Below are positions 43,393-52,590 of a stretch of 64,000 nt of DNA, in pieces. The stretch comes from Paractinoplanes ferrugineus (GTDB lineage Bacteria; Actinomycetota; Actinomycetes; Mycobacteriales; Micromonosporaceae): assembly GCF_016862195.1 (NCBI RefSeq), contig NZ_BOMM01000014.1:160202-224201 (forward strand). The letters run 5' to 3'. The position numbers and the translations under genes are program-made. Numbering within the stretch: the first letter of the stretch is position 1; each line of letters starts with the position of its first letter. Under the pieces are notes generated by a model. That model saw only the letters and a program-made list of their open reading frames with translations, made no database searches and was not told where the DNA came from.

Positions 43393-44517
43393 TCAGAAGA
43401 CGGCCAGCCGGCGCCGGTCCTGGCCGTCGATGGTGGTGAAGTCGCCACCCGCCTCCAGCGTGCCGGTGGCCTGGTTGACGCTCAGCACCCGCACCCCGAT
43501 CACGCCGTTGCCCTTCGGCGCCCACGACGCCAGCCCTCCGGTGGCGGTCACCGCGGCCAGTTTGTAACGCGGCTGCGAGCCGTCCACGCAGACGCCGTGA
43601 GCGCCGTTCCGGCTCGTCAGGCAGGCGCTGTCGAAGTGCCCGCCGACATAGGTGAGGCCGCCTACGGTGGCGATCGTGGCCGCATCCCCGTCGAACACCC
43701 GCTGCCAGCGCACCGCACCGTTGAACGAGTAGGCGATGGCCCGGCCGCCGAGCCCGGCCGTGGCCACATAGACGCCGGCCTGGTCGACCGCGATGGACCG
43801 CACCTCGGCCGGCGGCCGGGGCAGGAACTTCTCCTGCACCCTGCCGGTCCGGCCGTGCAACGCGGCCAGCCGCAGGGTGCCGTGCACCTCGTCGATGCTG
43901 TGGAAGCTACCGCCGACGAAGACGCGCCCGCCGTACGAGACAAGCGTGTGCACCGTGTCGTCAGCCCGCGGCCGCCACACTGCGTCCAGTTCGCCGTCCG
44001 CGAGGGTGAAGGCGGCGAGCCCGGCCCGCCGGTGACCATCCACATCGGAGAACGAGCCACCCAGGTAGAGCCGGCCGTTCCCACTTGTCAGCGTGTAGGC
44101 GGTGCCGGTGAGCGTGTGCCGGAACGAGAGCACCGCACCACTTCCGGGGCTGAGCGCCGCCAGCGAATCACGCACCTGCCCGCCCACCGCGTGGAAGTCG
44201 CCGGCGGCATAGATGGTGTCCCCGGCCGACTGGAGGGCACGTACCGTGCCGTCGGCGGCGGGCGCCCAGCTCAGCAGCGCGCCGGTACGGGCGTCGAGAG
44301 CGGCCAGCCGCAGCCGCGGATAGATCCGGCCGCGATAGGTGGCGCTGGTGAACGCGCCACCGAGGTAGACGATCGGTCCACGATGGGCGATCGCATAGAC
44401 GCCCCCGTTGAATGTCGGCGCCTGGTCCCGCACCCGCACGCCGACCGCCGAGGCCGGCGTGGCCAGGCCTAGGACGAGGACGAACAGGGCAACGGCGGCT
44501 TTGCGGAGGGCGGGCAC
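43393..44517 (-). CDS. Secreted beta-propeller protein, copy 2
   Basis: 374 aa, a clear paralogue of the 15714-16856 gene. It has a signal peptide (VALFVLVLGLATPASA) and the same repeat pattern (VYLGGAFTS, IYAAGDFHA, LYLGGSFSD, VFVGGSFHS, TYVGGHFDS, LEAGGDFTT) in the same order, with the CLTSRNGAHGVC loop matching CTTSSLGAHGAC of copy 1. No catalytic motif. The GTG start lies 6 bp after the stop of the membrane phosphodiesterase gene, so it is probably the second gene of that operon. Confidence 0.85.
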   Translation of the reverse strand: MPALRKAAVALFVLVLGLATPASAVGVRVRDQAPTFNGGVYAIAHRGPIVYLGGAFTSATYRGRIYPRLRLAALDARTGALLSWAPAADGTVRALQSAGDTIYAAGDFHAVGGQVRDSLAALSPGSGAVLSFRHTLTGTAYTLTSGNGRLYLGGSFSDVDGHRRAGLAAFTLADGELDAVWRPRADDTVHTLVSYGGRVFVGGSFHSIDEVHGTLRLAALHGRTGRVQEKFLPRPPAEVRSIAVDQAGVYVATAGLGGRAIAYSFNGAVRWQRVFDGDAATIATVGGLTYVGGHFDSACLTSRNGAHGVCVDGSQPRYKLAAVTATGGLASWAPKGNGVIGVRVLSVNQATGTLEAGGDFTTIDGQDRRRLAVF

Positions 44518-44523
44518 AAAGTC

Positions 44524-46578
44524 TTAACCGTCATGCGCACGGGAAAGTCTCGGGGTCGAAGATCCCGCTTCGTCGGCCTCGACCGGCTGGGTGCGCAGTC
44601 CGAGCATGTCCAGCCACTCGACGAGCTGCCGGTGGACCGCGTCCGGGCCGTCCAGCTCCGGCCGGCCGACCGGCCACCGGGCCGGGTGCACCAGCACCGC
44701 GTCGGTCTGCCAGCCGCCGAGCCCGCCGTGCGAGCCGACCAGCTCCTCGAACGCGGCCACCTCCTCGGTCACCGGGTCGACCGACGAGATCAGCACGAGG
44801 TCACCGACGTGCGCGGACTCCTGGTGGCGCAGCAGGTCGGTGCGGGCCTGCGGACCGTACGGCAGCAGCGGGTCGACGCCCTCGACGTGGCCGTCCCGCA
44901 GCCGGTGCCGGCCGGAGGTGCCGAGCGCCACCGGGCCGTCCTCGTCGCGCACCACCACGAGACCGATCCCCGGATGCGCGACCAGGCCCGGCACCAGTTT
45001 CGGATAGGCGTCGTCGATCTCGGCGCGGCTGAGCCGGTGCGGGTAACGGGTCAGGTAGAGCAGCGACAGATTGCCGGACGAGGCCACGAGCAGCGGCGCG
45101 GTCGGGGCCGCCTCCTCCTCGGCCGGCGTGTCGAGTGCGTTCGACTCGGCCGCGGACAGCCTCTCCACCAGGTTCTTCAGCGTCTCGCCGTAGCGCTGCC
45201 GGAACGTGGCGCCCTGGCTCTGACCGTGATCGGAGAGCACGACGATGTGATAGCGGCGGGCCGCCTCGGGGGCGAGCCGTTCGAGCACGCCGAGCATCCG
45301 GTCGAGGCTTTCCAGCTGCCGCATCGACTCCGGCCGGGCCGGGCCGGCGTGGTGCGCCACCTCGTCGTAGTCGACCAGGTCGCAGTAGACGACCGGGGCG
45401 CCGCGGGCCATCTGCTCGGCGATCAGCGAGATGTTGACGTCGCGCAGCAGCATCGAGGCCGGCCGCAGGGCCAGGAACTTCCCGGACCGGCTCACCCGGG
45501 GTTGCAGGTTGCGCCGGCGCTGGAGGCGGGCCTGGTGCAACTCGGTGAAGACCTCGCCGACACCGAGCACGAGGGCGCGGGTGAAGCCGTACGGCGAGGC
45601 CATGAACGCCGCCCAGCCCCGGGCCGACCGGCCGGGCAGGGCCGCGCGGCTGACCGTGAGCAGGCTGACCACCGCGTCCCCGCTGAACGCGTTACCGATG
45701 CTCACCCCGCCGTCGCGCAGCAGCCCGCGCCCGTCGGACAGCCGCGGCTCGATCACCGCCGCGTCCCGGGGCCGGCTGGTGACCATGAGCTTGCCGGTGT
45801 CCTTCTCGAACCACCGGAACCCGGGGATCTGCCGGCTGGCGCCGTGCAGGATGCCCGCCTGCGACGCGGGGGTGGTGGCCGGCATCCCGGTGTGCCAGCC
45901 GACCATGGTGTGGCTGCCGGAGCGCAGCCAGTGTCCGAGCGTCGGCAGGTTCCCGGCCCGGATCGCCCAGCGCAGCACCGGCTCGCTCAACCCGTCGAAC
46001 TGGAGCAGGAGCAGGCCCGGCTCGGTGCCGGGCCGGGGCCGGTGCAGACTCAGGAACGATCCGCCGGCCTGCCGGGCCTGGCGCCGCCGCACGCCGCGCA
46101 TGAGGCGCTTGGCCTCCCTGACGAAGGTGTCGTCGGAGCCGGAGTCGAGCATCCAGTCGATGATGGCGGCGAAGACCACCGCCATGATCGCGGCGAAGAC
46201 CAGCGACGGCAGGCCGCTGATCCGCTCGGCCGGGTCGAGTTCGAGGGCCACCACGATGACGGTGATCTGGGCGACCACGCCGAGCAGCATCGCCCCCCAG
46301 CCGCCCAGCGCCACGATGCCGACCAGCAGCAGCGGCCGCACTACCGCGCCGACCCCGGCGACCAGCAGCACCAGGCCCAGCGTGTCGACGAGATCGGCGC
46401 TGGCCACTCCCGGCATCAACCACAGGGTCGCGGTCAGCACCACGAACGTGACGACGGCGCTGCGCAGCACGGCTCGCGTCCGCTTGACGATGCGCCGCCA
46501 GCTCAGCAGGGCACGCACCTCGGCCCGCACGTCCCGGGTGGTCGGCGCGGGCGACGGCTCATGCGGGGCTACGGCCAC
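44524..46578 (-). CDS. Membrane type I phosphodiesterase (alkaline phosphatase superfamily)
   Basis: About 684 aa. The N-terminal 150 residues hold four helices of a holin/DUF-type membrane unit (VTFVVLTATLWLMPGVA, LVLLVAGVGAVV, VALGGWGAMLLGVVAQITVIV, FAAIMAVVFAAIIDWML). The rest is a phosphodiesterase/nucleotide-pyrophosphatase domain with metal-site motifs LQFDGLS, the nucleophile Thr in MPATTPASQAG, DYDEVAHHAG and VVLSDHGQSQG. The active domain may face either side. GTG 46578 is the best domain-compatible start, but it has no clear ribosome site. The reading frame stays open far upstream only as an antisense of the GH18 and LamG genes. Confidence 0.85.
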   Translation of the reverse strand: MAVAPHEPSPAPTTRDVRAEVRALLSWRRIVKRTRAVLRSAVVTFVVLTATLWLMPGVASADLVDTLGLVLLVAGVGAVVRPLLLVGIVALGGWGAMLLGVVAQITVIVVALELDPAERISGLPSLVFAAIMAVVFAAIIDWMLDSGSDDTFVREAKRLMRGVRRRQARQAGGSFLSLHRPRPGTEPGLLLLQFDGLSEPVLRWAIRAGNLPTLGHWLRSGSHTMVGWHTGMPATTPASQAGILHGASRQIPGFRWFEKDTGKLMVTSRPRDAAVIEPRLSDGRGLLRDGGVSIGNAFSGDAVVSLLTVSRAALPGRSARGWAAFMASPYGFTRALVLGVGEVFTELHQARLQRRRNLQPRVSRSGKFLALRPASMLLRDVNISLIAEQMARGAPVVYCDLVDYDEVAHHAGPARPESMRQLESLDRMLGVLERLAPEAARRYHIVVLSDHGQSQGATFRQRYGETLKNLVERLSAAESNALDTPAEEEAAPTAPLLVASSGNLSLLYLTRYPHRLSRAEIDDAYPKLVPGLVAHPGIGLVVVRDEDGPVALGTSGRHRLRDGHVEGVDPLLPYGPQARTDLLRHQESAHVGDLVLISSVDPVTEEVAAFEELVGSHGGLGGWQTDAVLVHPARWPVGRPELDGPDAVHRQLVEWLDMLGLRTQPVEADEAGSSTPRLSRAHDG

Positions 46579-46692
46579 CGGGAAACGATCGCACAGACCT
46601 CGGTTTCGAGGGCCGGGCGTGCCCGGAATCACGACACCCGTTCGGGGGACGGACCGGCCGGCCGCCCGGTCCGCCCGGCTAGCTTCGGCCCG

Positions 46693-47883
46693 GTGCGCCG
46701 ACCAGCCCTTCTGCTCGTGCTGTTGCTCGCGGCCTGTTCCGGCGCGCCCCCGCCACCGACCAGGACCGCCCCGTCCGTCAAGATCGTCGGCTACTTCACC
46801 GACTGGGGTGTCTACGGTCGCGACTTCCAGGTGAAAGACCTCGACACGAGCGGGTCCGGGGCCCGGCTCACCCATCTGGTGTACGCGTTCGGCAAGGTCA
46901 CCGACGGCCGGTGCGCGGTCGCCGACGCCTGGGCCGACCATGCCAAGCCGATCTCGGCCGCGGACAGTGTGGACGGGGTCGGCGATGCCCCCGACGCCCC
47001 GCTGCGTGGCAACTTCGGCCAGCTCCGCAAGCTCAAGGCGAAGCATCCGGGGTTGAAGCTGATCTGGTCGTTCGGCGGCTGGAACGGTTCGGCCGGCTTC
47101 ACCGCCGCGGCCCGCGCCCCGGAGACCTTCGGCACGTCCTGTCACGCCCTGCTGACCGACCGGCGCTGGGCCGGCCTGTTCGACGGTATCGAGGTGGACT
47201 GGGAATATCCGAACGCGTGCGGCCGGCAGTGCGACCGGAGCGGGCCGGCCGCCCTGCCTCGTCTGCTGCAAGCGCTCCGGGGCTCCCTCGGCAGCCAGGC
47301 CCTGATCAGCGCGGCCGTCCCGGCCGACCTCGGCAAGCTCGAGGCGGCCGACTACCTCGCCGCGTCCCGCACCGCGAACTGGCTCAGCGCGATGACCTAC
47401 GACTACTTCGGCACCGACGACTCGAACCACACCGCCCCGCACTCGCCGCTGACGTCCTACCCGGGCATCCCCCGGCCGACGGCGACCACCACGTCGACCG
47501 TCGACGAGCTGCTCCGGCTCGGCGTACCGGCCCGGAAAGTGCTGCTCGGCATCGGTTTCTACGGCCGCGGCTGGACCGGCGTCACGTCGGCGGCGCCGGG
47601 CGGCACCGCGACCGGTCCGGCGGCCGGCCGCTTCGAGAAGGGGCTCGAGGACTACGCGGTGCTGATCTTCCGCTGCCCACCGACCGGCACGATCGGCGGC
47701 ACCGCCTATGCGCACTGCGGCACCGAGTGGTGGTCCTACGACACCCCCACGACCATCAGGACCAAGATGGCGTACGCGCGGGAGAAGTCGCTGGGCGGCG
47801 CCTTCGCCTGGGAGCTGTCGGGCGACACCGCGCGGGCCGACCTGCTCGGGGCCGTCGCCACCGGCCTCGAACCACCGGCCTAG
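46693..47883 (+). CDS. GH18 chitinase-like lipoprotein
   Basis: 396 aa. A lipoprotein signal (LLLAACSG, Cys near residue 15) is followed by a GH18 barrel: KIVGYFTDWGVYG, LIWSFGGWNGS, the active-site strand FDGIEVDWEYP, AMTYDYFG and KVLLGIGFYGRGW. The catalytic Glu of DXXDXDXE is present, but the second Asp position is Glu. It should hydrolyse chitin or a related beta-1,4-GlcNAc polymer at the cell surface. GTG 46693. The stop shares CTAG with the convergent LamG gene. Confidence 0.92.
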   Translation: MRRPALLLVLLLAACSGAPPPPTRTAPSVKIVGYFTDWGVYGRDFQVKDLDTSGSGARLTHLVYAFGKVTDGRCAVADAWADHAKPISAADSVDGVGDAPDAPLRGNFGQLRKLKAKHPGLKLIWSFGGWNGSAGFTAAARAPETFGTSCHALLTDRRWAGLFDGIEVDWEYPNACGRQCDRSGPAALPRLLQALRGSLGSQALISAAVPADLGKLEAADYLAASRTANWLSAMTYDYFGTDDSNHTAPHSPLTSYPGIPRPTATTTSTVDELLRLGVPARKVLLGIGFYGRGWTGVTSAAPGGTATGPAAGRFEKGLEDYAVLIFRCPPTGTIGGTAYAHCGTEWWSYDTPTTIRTKMAYAREKSLGGAFAWELSGDTARADLLGAVATGLEPPA

Positions 47884-48608
47884 CCGGCGATCTGCACCCA
47901 GACGTTGTCGAGGGCCCCGTTGAACTGGTCGTTGTCGACGTAGGCACCCTTGCCGCCGATGCTCAGCGGCAGGTTGTTGGTCACCGTCAGCTGGGCCGGC
48001 ACGACCACGCTGCCCCGTTCGACACCGTCGACCGTCACCGCCAGGGTGGTGCCGGTCCGGCGGCAGACGATCGCGTGCCACCTGCCGTCCGCGACACTTA
48101 CCGAGCTGGTCACCAGGCGGATGGCCGGCTTCTTGTCGTCGACCAGCGCGCAGCTGGGCCGGCCGGCCGCCCCGTCGACCTGGAGCTTCCACTGACTGCT
48201 CGTGGCCGAGTAGCCCTTCTGCACGATGTTCTGGCCCTTGCTGGTCTGCCCGGCGGCGAGCAGCACGTCGGCGCCGTACGAGATGTCGCGGGTCCCCGGG
48301 TTGAGGTCGGCCGAGCTCGGCGCCTGAAGCGCGACGTGCGGGCAGATCGCCACCCGGGCCGCGCATCGGGCCGGGAAGGCGAGCGCCGCACCCTGGCCGT
48401 GCACGACCGACCGCACCGCGCCACCGTGGCCGGAGACGACGAGGAGAGTGTGTCCGCGCCCGGAACCGTCGAGGATGGCGCCGGCCCGTCCGTCGAACGT
48501 GTACCGGGCCGTCACGCCGCCGGGCGCATCCGCCAGCGCCGTCGCCGGGGTGGCCCCGGCGACGGTGGCGGCCGCTACGAGAAGCACGCCGAACCAACGA
48601 GATCGCAT
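47880..48608 (-). CDS. Secreted LamG-like jelly-roll protein, copy 2
   Basis: 242 aa, paralogue of the 14965-15714 gene. It shares a signal peptide, VTARYTFDGR at the start, NIVQKGYSA, DGRWHAIVCRR and IGGKGAYVDNDQFNGALDNVW in the same order with the same cysteine pattern. It is probably extracellular and glycan-binding. The ATG at 48608 has no ribosome site but lies 6 nt after a TAATAAT string, so it is likely leaderless. Here the LamG and propeller genes are 3.4 kb apart, with the phosphodiesterase and GH18 genes between. Confidence 0.85.
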   Translation of the reverse strand: MRSRWFGVLLVAAATVAGATPATALADAPGGVTARYTFDGRAGAILDGSGRGHTLLVVSGHGGAVRSVVHGQGAALAFPARCAARVAICPHVALQAPSSADLNPGTRDISYGADVLLAAGQTSKGQNIVQKGYSATSSQWKLQVDGAAGRPSCALVDDKKPAIRLVTSSVSVADGRWHAIVCRRTGTTLAVTVDGVERGSVVVPAQLTVTNNLPLSIGGKGAYVDNDQFNGALDNVWVQIAG

Positions 48609-48669
48609 GCCCGAATTATTACTTGTGAGGCTTATATCCGAGGCAACAACAGCGCCGCCAACCGCCGAG

Positions 48670-49962
48670 TCATCCCTGACTTATCGGCTTACCGCTGTCC
48701 AACGGCACGGACTGGCCCCGGATCAGACCCAGCTGCACGCCGTGCCGGCCGAGCACTGTGTCCAACAGCCAGTCACTGGCCACCCTGGTCCGGTTGCCCG
48801 GCATCGACAGCAGGTGGTAACCGCGGGTCACCACCTTGGCGGGTAGGCCGCGAAGCGGCAGATGAAGCGGGTTGGCGGCGGAGTCGAGCCCGCCCAGGTC
48901 GACGACGAAGCCCAGATCGTGATGCTTGTAGGCACGCCGGCGCCCGTGCCCGTAGGAGGCCGCGATGTTCCGCGCCGCCGCCGTGCCGTGCCGGGTCGCG
49001 TGCTGCGCGGTCATCCCGGTGATCTGCCCCGGCATGGTCAGGTCGGGCACCGCGGCGGCATCGCCGATCGCGTACACCTCCGGATGACCCGGCACCGACA
49101 GGAACTCGTCGACGACCAGCCGGCCCTGCTCGGTGGGCAGCCCCAGGCTCTCGATGAGCGGGTCCGGCCGCACGCCGACGCACCAGATCAGCGACCGCGA
49201 AGGCACGAAGTCGCCGGTGGACAACCGCACCCCGGCCGAGGTCGCCTCGGCCACGCTGGTCTTCATCAGCACCTCGACGCCGCGCTGCTCGAGCACCTGG
49301 TCGGCGGCGTCGGCCAGCCGCCCGTCAAGCGACGGCAGCACCCGCTCGGCGGTGTCCAGCAGCAGCCAGCGAGGCCTGCCGCGCAGGTTGGGATAGGGCT
49401 TGACCAGGTCCTCGGTGTAGAGCACGCCCTGGGCCGCCACCTCCGTGCCGGTGTAGCCGGCGCCGACCACCACGAACGTGCAGCGGGCTTGGCGCTCCGC
49501 CTCGTCGCTCGCGTTGGCCGCCATCTCGATCTGCCGGGTGAGGTGATCACGCAGGTAGAGCGCCTCGGAGAGGCCCCGGAAGCCGTGTGCGTGCTCGACC
49601 ACGCCGGGCACCGGCAGCAGCTTGTTGACGCTGCCCATCGCCATGACCAGCTTGTGGTAACCGAGGGTGCGCTTGCCGCCCTCGGGGTCGCGCACCGTGA
49701 CGGAGCGCCCGTCGAGGTCGAACGTCTCCACCGTGCCGAGCACCACCCGTACGCCGGGCAGCGCGGTCGCCAGCGGCACCGTGACCCGCCGTGGTTCGAG
49801 CAGACCGGTCGCCACCTCGGGGAGCAACGGCAGGTAGAGGAAATAGTCGGTCGGGTTGACGACCACGATGTCCGCGCCGCCACGGGACAACTTGGCCAAT
49901 TCACGGGCCGCCGCGAAACCGGCGAACCCGGCGCCGACGATCACGATGCGAGGACGAGCCAT
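48670..49962 (-). CDS. FAD-dependent NADH dehydrogenase type II-like
   Basis: 430 aa of the NDH-2/pyridine nucleotide-disulfide family: an N-terminal FAD motif IVIVGAGFAGFAAAREL, an NAD motif FVVVGAGYTGTEVAAQG near the middle, and the FAD-contacting VYAIGDAAAV. A peripheral membrane enzyme passing electrons from NADH to menaquinone without proton pumping is the likely role. ATG 49962 follows AGGGTCGG. The NPTDYFLYLPLLPEV block is typical of the actinobacterial group. Confidence 0.9.
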   Translation of the reverse strand: MARPRIVIVGAGFAGFAAARELAKLSRGGADIVVVNPTDYFLYLPLLPEVATGLLEPRRVTVPLATALPGVRVVLGTVETFDLDGRSVTVRDPEGGKRTLGYHKLVMAMGSVNKLLPVPGVVEHAHGFRGLSEALYLRDHLTRQIEMAANASDEAERQARCTFVVVGAGYTGTEVAAQGVLYTEDLVKPYPNLRGRPRWLLLDTAERVLPSLDGRLADAADQVLEQRGVEVLMKTSVAEATSAGVRLSTGDFVPSRSLIWCVGVRPDPLIESLGLPTEQGRLVVDEFLSVPGHPEVYAIGDAAAVPDLTMPGQITGMTAQHATRHGTAAARNIAASYGHGRRRAYKHHDLGFVVDLGGLDSAANPLHLPLRGLPAKVVTRGYHLLSMPGNRTRVASDWLLDTVLGRHGVQLGLIRGQSVPLDSGKPISQG

Positions 49963-49986
49963 ACGACCGACCCTAGCCCGGCCTGA

Positions 49987-50019
49987 CCGTTCGGCGGACG
50001 CCAAGAATCGGCCGAACGG
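49987..50019. promoter_or_regulatory. 9-bp inverted repeat upstream of ECF sigma and NDH-2 genes
   Basis: CCGTTCGGC (49987-49995) and GCCGAACGG (50011-50019) with a 15-bp spacer in the divergent promoter region. Candidate operator or hairpin. Confidence 0.4.
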
Positions 50020-50133
50020 GTGTCGGCCACCCGCTCGCCGATTCGCGTCTTGATCTGTGCCGGGCGGTGCCCACACGGGGAGGCATCGATCGGCAGGGGT
50101 TTCGATTGCTGGGGCGATCGATCGGAGGGGGAC

Positions 50134-50724
50134 GTGACGGGCAGCGCGGTGCTTGACCCGCGTGAGTACGCTCACGTCTCCCAACACCCCTCGATCGGAC
50201 ATCTGATGGACGCCCGCGAGGCCGACTATGCGCGTTTCGTCCGCACCCGGACCCACGCATTGTTGCGCTCGGCGTACCTCTTGACCGGGGATCAGCACCT
50301 CGCCGAGGACCTCGTCCAGGAGGCCCTCGCCCGCACCCATCGCGCCTGGTCGCGGTTGGCGAAGCCGGAGAACGCCGAGGCGTACGCCCGCAAGGTGATG
50401 TACCACGCGCAGGTGTCCTTCTGGCGCCGGCCGCGGGTGGCCGAGATCCCCGCGGAGACTCTGCCGGCCGGCGCCGGCCGGATCGACGACCCGGCCGAGG
50501 CCGCCGTCCAGCGGCTCACCCTGCGCCGGGCCCTGCTCGCGCTCAGCGCCAAGCAACGCGCCGTGATCGTGCTGCGCTACTTCGAGGACCACACCGAGGC
50601 CGAGGCCGCCCAGGTCCTCGGCGTCTCGGTGAGCACCGTCAAGACCCAGACCGGCCGCGCGCTCGACCGCCTCCGCACGCTCCTGCCCGACCTCCGGGTG
50701 CTGACGCGGGAGCCGCCGCGATGA
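50134..50724 (+). CDS. ECF sigma factor, SigE/SigM-type actinobacterial group
   Basis: 196 aa. Region 2 is YARFVRTRTHALLRSAYLLTGDQHLAEDLVQEALAR, seen in part, and region 4 is LSAKQRAVIVLRYFEDHTEAEAAQVLGVSVSTVKTQ. This is the large SigE-like (SACE-type) family abundant in actinomycetes. GTG 50134 is preceded by GGAGGGG; an ATG at 50206 is the alternative that matches shorter homologues. The stop overlaps the start of the membrane partner gene. Confidence 0.92.
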   Translation: MTGSAVLDPREYAHVSQHPSIGHLMDAREADYARFVRTRTHALLRSAYLLTGDQHLAEDLVQEALARTHRAWSRLAKPENAEAYARKVMYHAQVSFWRRPRVAEIPAETLPAGAGRIDDPAEAAVQRLTLRRALLALSAKQRAVIVLRYFEDHTEAEAAQVLGVSVSTVKTQTGRALDRLRTLLPDLRVLTREPPR

Positions 50725-51926
50725 CCGACCACCTGCGCGATTCCCTGCACGAGCTGGCCGACGAGGTCACTCGCACCGACCTGTACGCCCGGGCGGTGCA
50801 CCGCTCCCGCCGCATCGCCCACCGGGAGGCCGCGGTCGGCACCGTGGCCGCGCTGGCCGTGCTCGCTCTGCTGGTCAGCGGCCTGGGACGGCTCCCGTCG
50901 CGGGATTCCGACGACGCCGCTCCGCTCGCCCGGCACTCGTCTGCGGCACCGTCGGCACCGGCGCCGACGGTGGATCGGGAGCCGTGGCCGGCCCCGACCG
51001 CGATTCCGCATTCGTCGGGTCCGGAGCGCCCGGCCGGCGACCGTTCCCGCCCCCCGGCCCGCCGCAAGGATCAGCCGAGGGTCGCCGCGACCACCGCCGC
51101 CCCGAAGTCCCGATCGCTCACCGACCTCCCGGGCCACGTCTTCTATCAGCAGACCACCACCCCGCCCGACGTCGTGCGGTTGTCACCCGGCCGGGGCGGC
51201 ACCGAGACGGTGCTGTCGGCCGCCCCGTCGGCGGTCGGTATCTCGCCCGACGGCAGCCGCATCGCCTACGCCGTGGACGGTGCTTTGATGGTCGGCGAGA
51301 CCGGCAGCCCGGGCAACCGGCGGCTGGCCACCGGGGTGCGCACCGCCGCCCAGGCTCCGGTGTGGTCCCCGGCCGGCGACCGCCTGCTCGTCGTCACGAG
51401 CGGTCCGGCGATCCTGCAGGTCGACTCCGGCATGTTGACCCCGCTGCCCGGCGGACTCGCCGACGGAAAACATTTCCGCTGGTCGGGCGACGGGGCCAAG
51501 CTGGTTTACGCGACCGCGCACTGCTCGCTGCGGGTCGCCACCGCCGACTCCGACGCCACCGTGCCGGTGCTCGGCGACCGGCAGCCGGTGGACAACCCGG
51601 ACGGCCTGGCCGCCTGCAAGCCGACAAGCGTGGACGCGACCGGCGACCACGTGACGGCGCCCTTGGCGACCACCGGCGACCTCGGCACGACGAGTCCGGA
51701 CACAGCTGACGCCGTGATCGACACGAACACCGGCGACCTGGAGCCGATCGCGGTGGCCGGCAGCGTGGTGGGTGCGGTGTTCAACCCCGACGGCAACCTG
51801 CTCGTGCGCAGCCGCACCGCGGACGGCACGGTCCTCTCGCTCTTCTCGGCCAACCGGAAACTGCTGGTGCAGGCCCTCGAGCCGGCCGCGTTGAACGACC
51901 TCGACCTGCTGACCTACACCCGCTAG
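50721..51926 (+). CDS. Membrane protein with TolB/WD40-like propeller, sigma-factor partner
   Basis: 401 aa. A short cytoplasmic N-terminus (residues 1-35), one TM helix (about 38-58, VGTVAALAVLALLVSGL), a disordered Ala/Pro/Arg linker and a TolB-like propeller outside (AVGISPDGSRIAYAVDG, APVWSPAGDRLLVVT, FRWSGDGAKLVYATA). Co-translated with the ECF sigma (ATGA), it occupies the usual place of an anti-sigma or sensor protein, but no zinc-binding anti-sigma motif is visible. Its role in sigma control is an inference. Confidence 0.78.
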   Translation: MTDHLRDSLHELADEVTRTDLYARAVHRSRRIAHREAAVGTVAALAVLALLVSGLGRLPSRDSDDAAPLARHSSAAPSAPAPTVDREPWPAPTAIPHSSGPERPAGDRSRPPARRKDQPRVAATTAAPKSRSLTDLPGHVFYQQTTTPPDVVRLSPGRGGTETVLSAAPSAVGISPDGSRIAYAVDGALMVGETGSPGNRRLATGVRTAAQAPVWSPAGDRLLVVTSGPAILQVDSGMLTPLPGGLADGKHFRWSGDGAKLVYATAHCSLRVATADSDATVPVLGDRQPVDNPDGLAACKPTSVDATGDHVTAPLATTGDLGTTSPDTADAVIDTNTGDLEPIAVAGSVVGAVFNPDGNLLVRSRTADGTVLSLFSANRKLLVQALEPAALNDLDLLTYTR

Positions 51927-52562
51927 CTAGCGCCGTTTGAAGGGCCGCCAGCCGCGCTTGCGGGGCTCCGGCTCGCGGGCCGCCTCGCCGTTGAGCACGG
52001 CCAGCCGGTGCTGGGCGATCGGGTTGTCCGGCTCCATCTTCAGCGAGGTCAGCAGCGCCTGCCGGGCCTGGTCGACGTGGCCCATCGCGTCGAGGGTCAC
52101 GCCGTGGGTGAAGTAGTAGTGCGCCTCGTTCGGGTCGAGGCCGATCGCCGTGCGGGCGGCCTGCTCGGCGTCGGCGAACTGGCGGTCGGCGGCGATCAGC
52201 GCCCAGGCCACCCGGTCGTGCCAGAGCGGGTTCATCGGCTCGGCGATCACCGCCCGGTAGGCCGTCGTGACGGCCTCCTCGTGCCGCCCGAGCAGGGACA
52301 GCGCCCGGCTCGCGGTGGCCAGCGACCGCGGGTTGTCGGGGGCGAGGGCGATCGCCCGGCCGGCGGCGTCGAACGCGGCGGCGGCCTCGCCGGCGGCGAG
52401 CCGCAGCCGGGCCATCAGGTGCCACCCGTCGAGCGAGCCCGGGTCGGCGGCCAGCACCGGTTCCAGCATGGCGATCGCGTTCGGCACGTCCAGTCGCTCG
52501 AACAGGGCCGCGGCGCGGGCGATGCCCAGCGTCGTGGGGGTCTGCTCGGTCGAGGGGGTCAC
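51927..52562 (-). CDS. TPR-repeat protein
   Basis: About 211 aa composed of tetratricopeptide repeats (AMLEPVLAADPGSLDGWHLMARLRLAAG, ATASRALSLLGRHEEAV, HYYFTHGVTLDAMGHVDQARQ, in part) with a basic C-terminus (RKRGWRPFKRR). A protein-interaction adaptor. GTG 52562 leaves 28 bp after the previous gene; a GTG at 52628 would overlap it. Last gene of the operon that begins at the manganese riboswitch. Its stop is immediately next to the convergent propeller gene stop. Confidence 0.75.
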   Translation of the reverse strand: MTPSTEQTPTTLGIARAAALFERLDVPNAIAMLEPVLAADPGSLDGWHLMARLRLAAGEAAAAFDAAGRAIALAPDNPRSLATASRALSLLGRHEEAVTTAYRAVIAEPMNPLWHDRVAWALIAADRQFADAEQAARTAIGLDPNEAHYYFTHGVTLDAMGHVDQARQALLTSLKMEPDNPIAQHRLAVLNGEAAREPEPRKRGWRPFKRR

Positions 52563-52590
52563 TCGCCCATTCTCGGCGAAATGCCGCAAT

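Noticed and set aside
46600..48597. Upstream 2 kb of a 4-kb minus-strand open frame running into the phosphodiesterase gene
   Set aside because: It is antisense to the GH18 gene and out of frame with the LamG gene, both of which have clear domains. The phosphodiesterase domain begins only near 46578.
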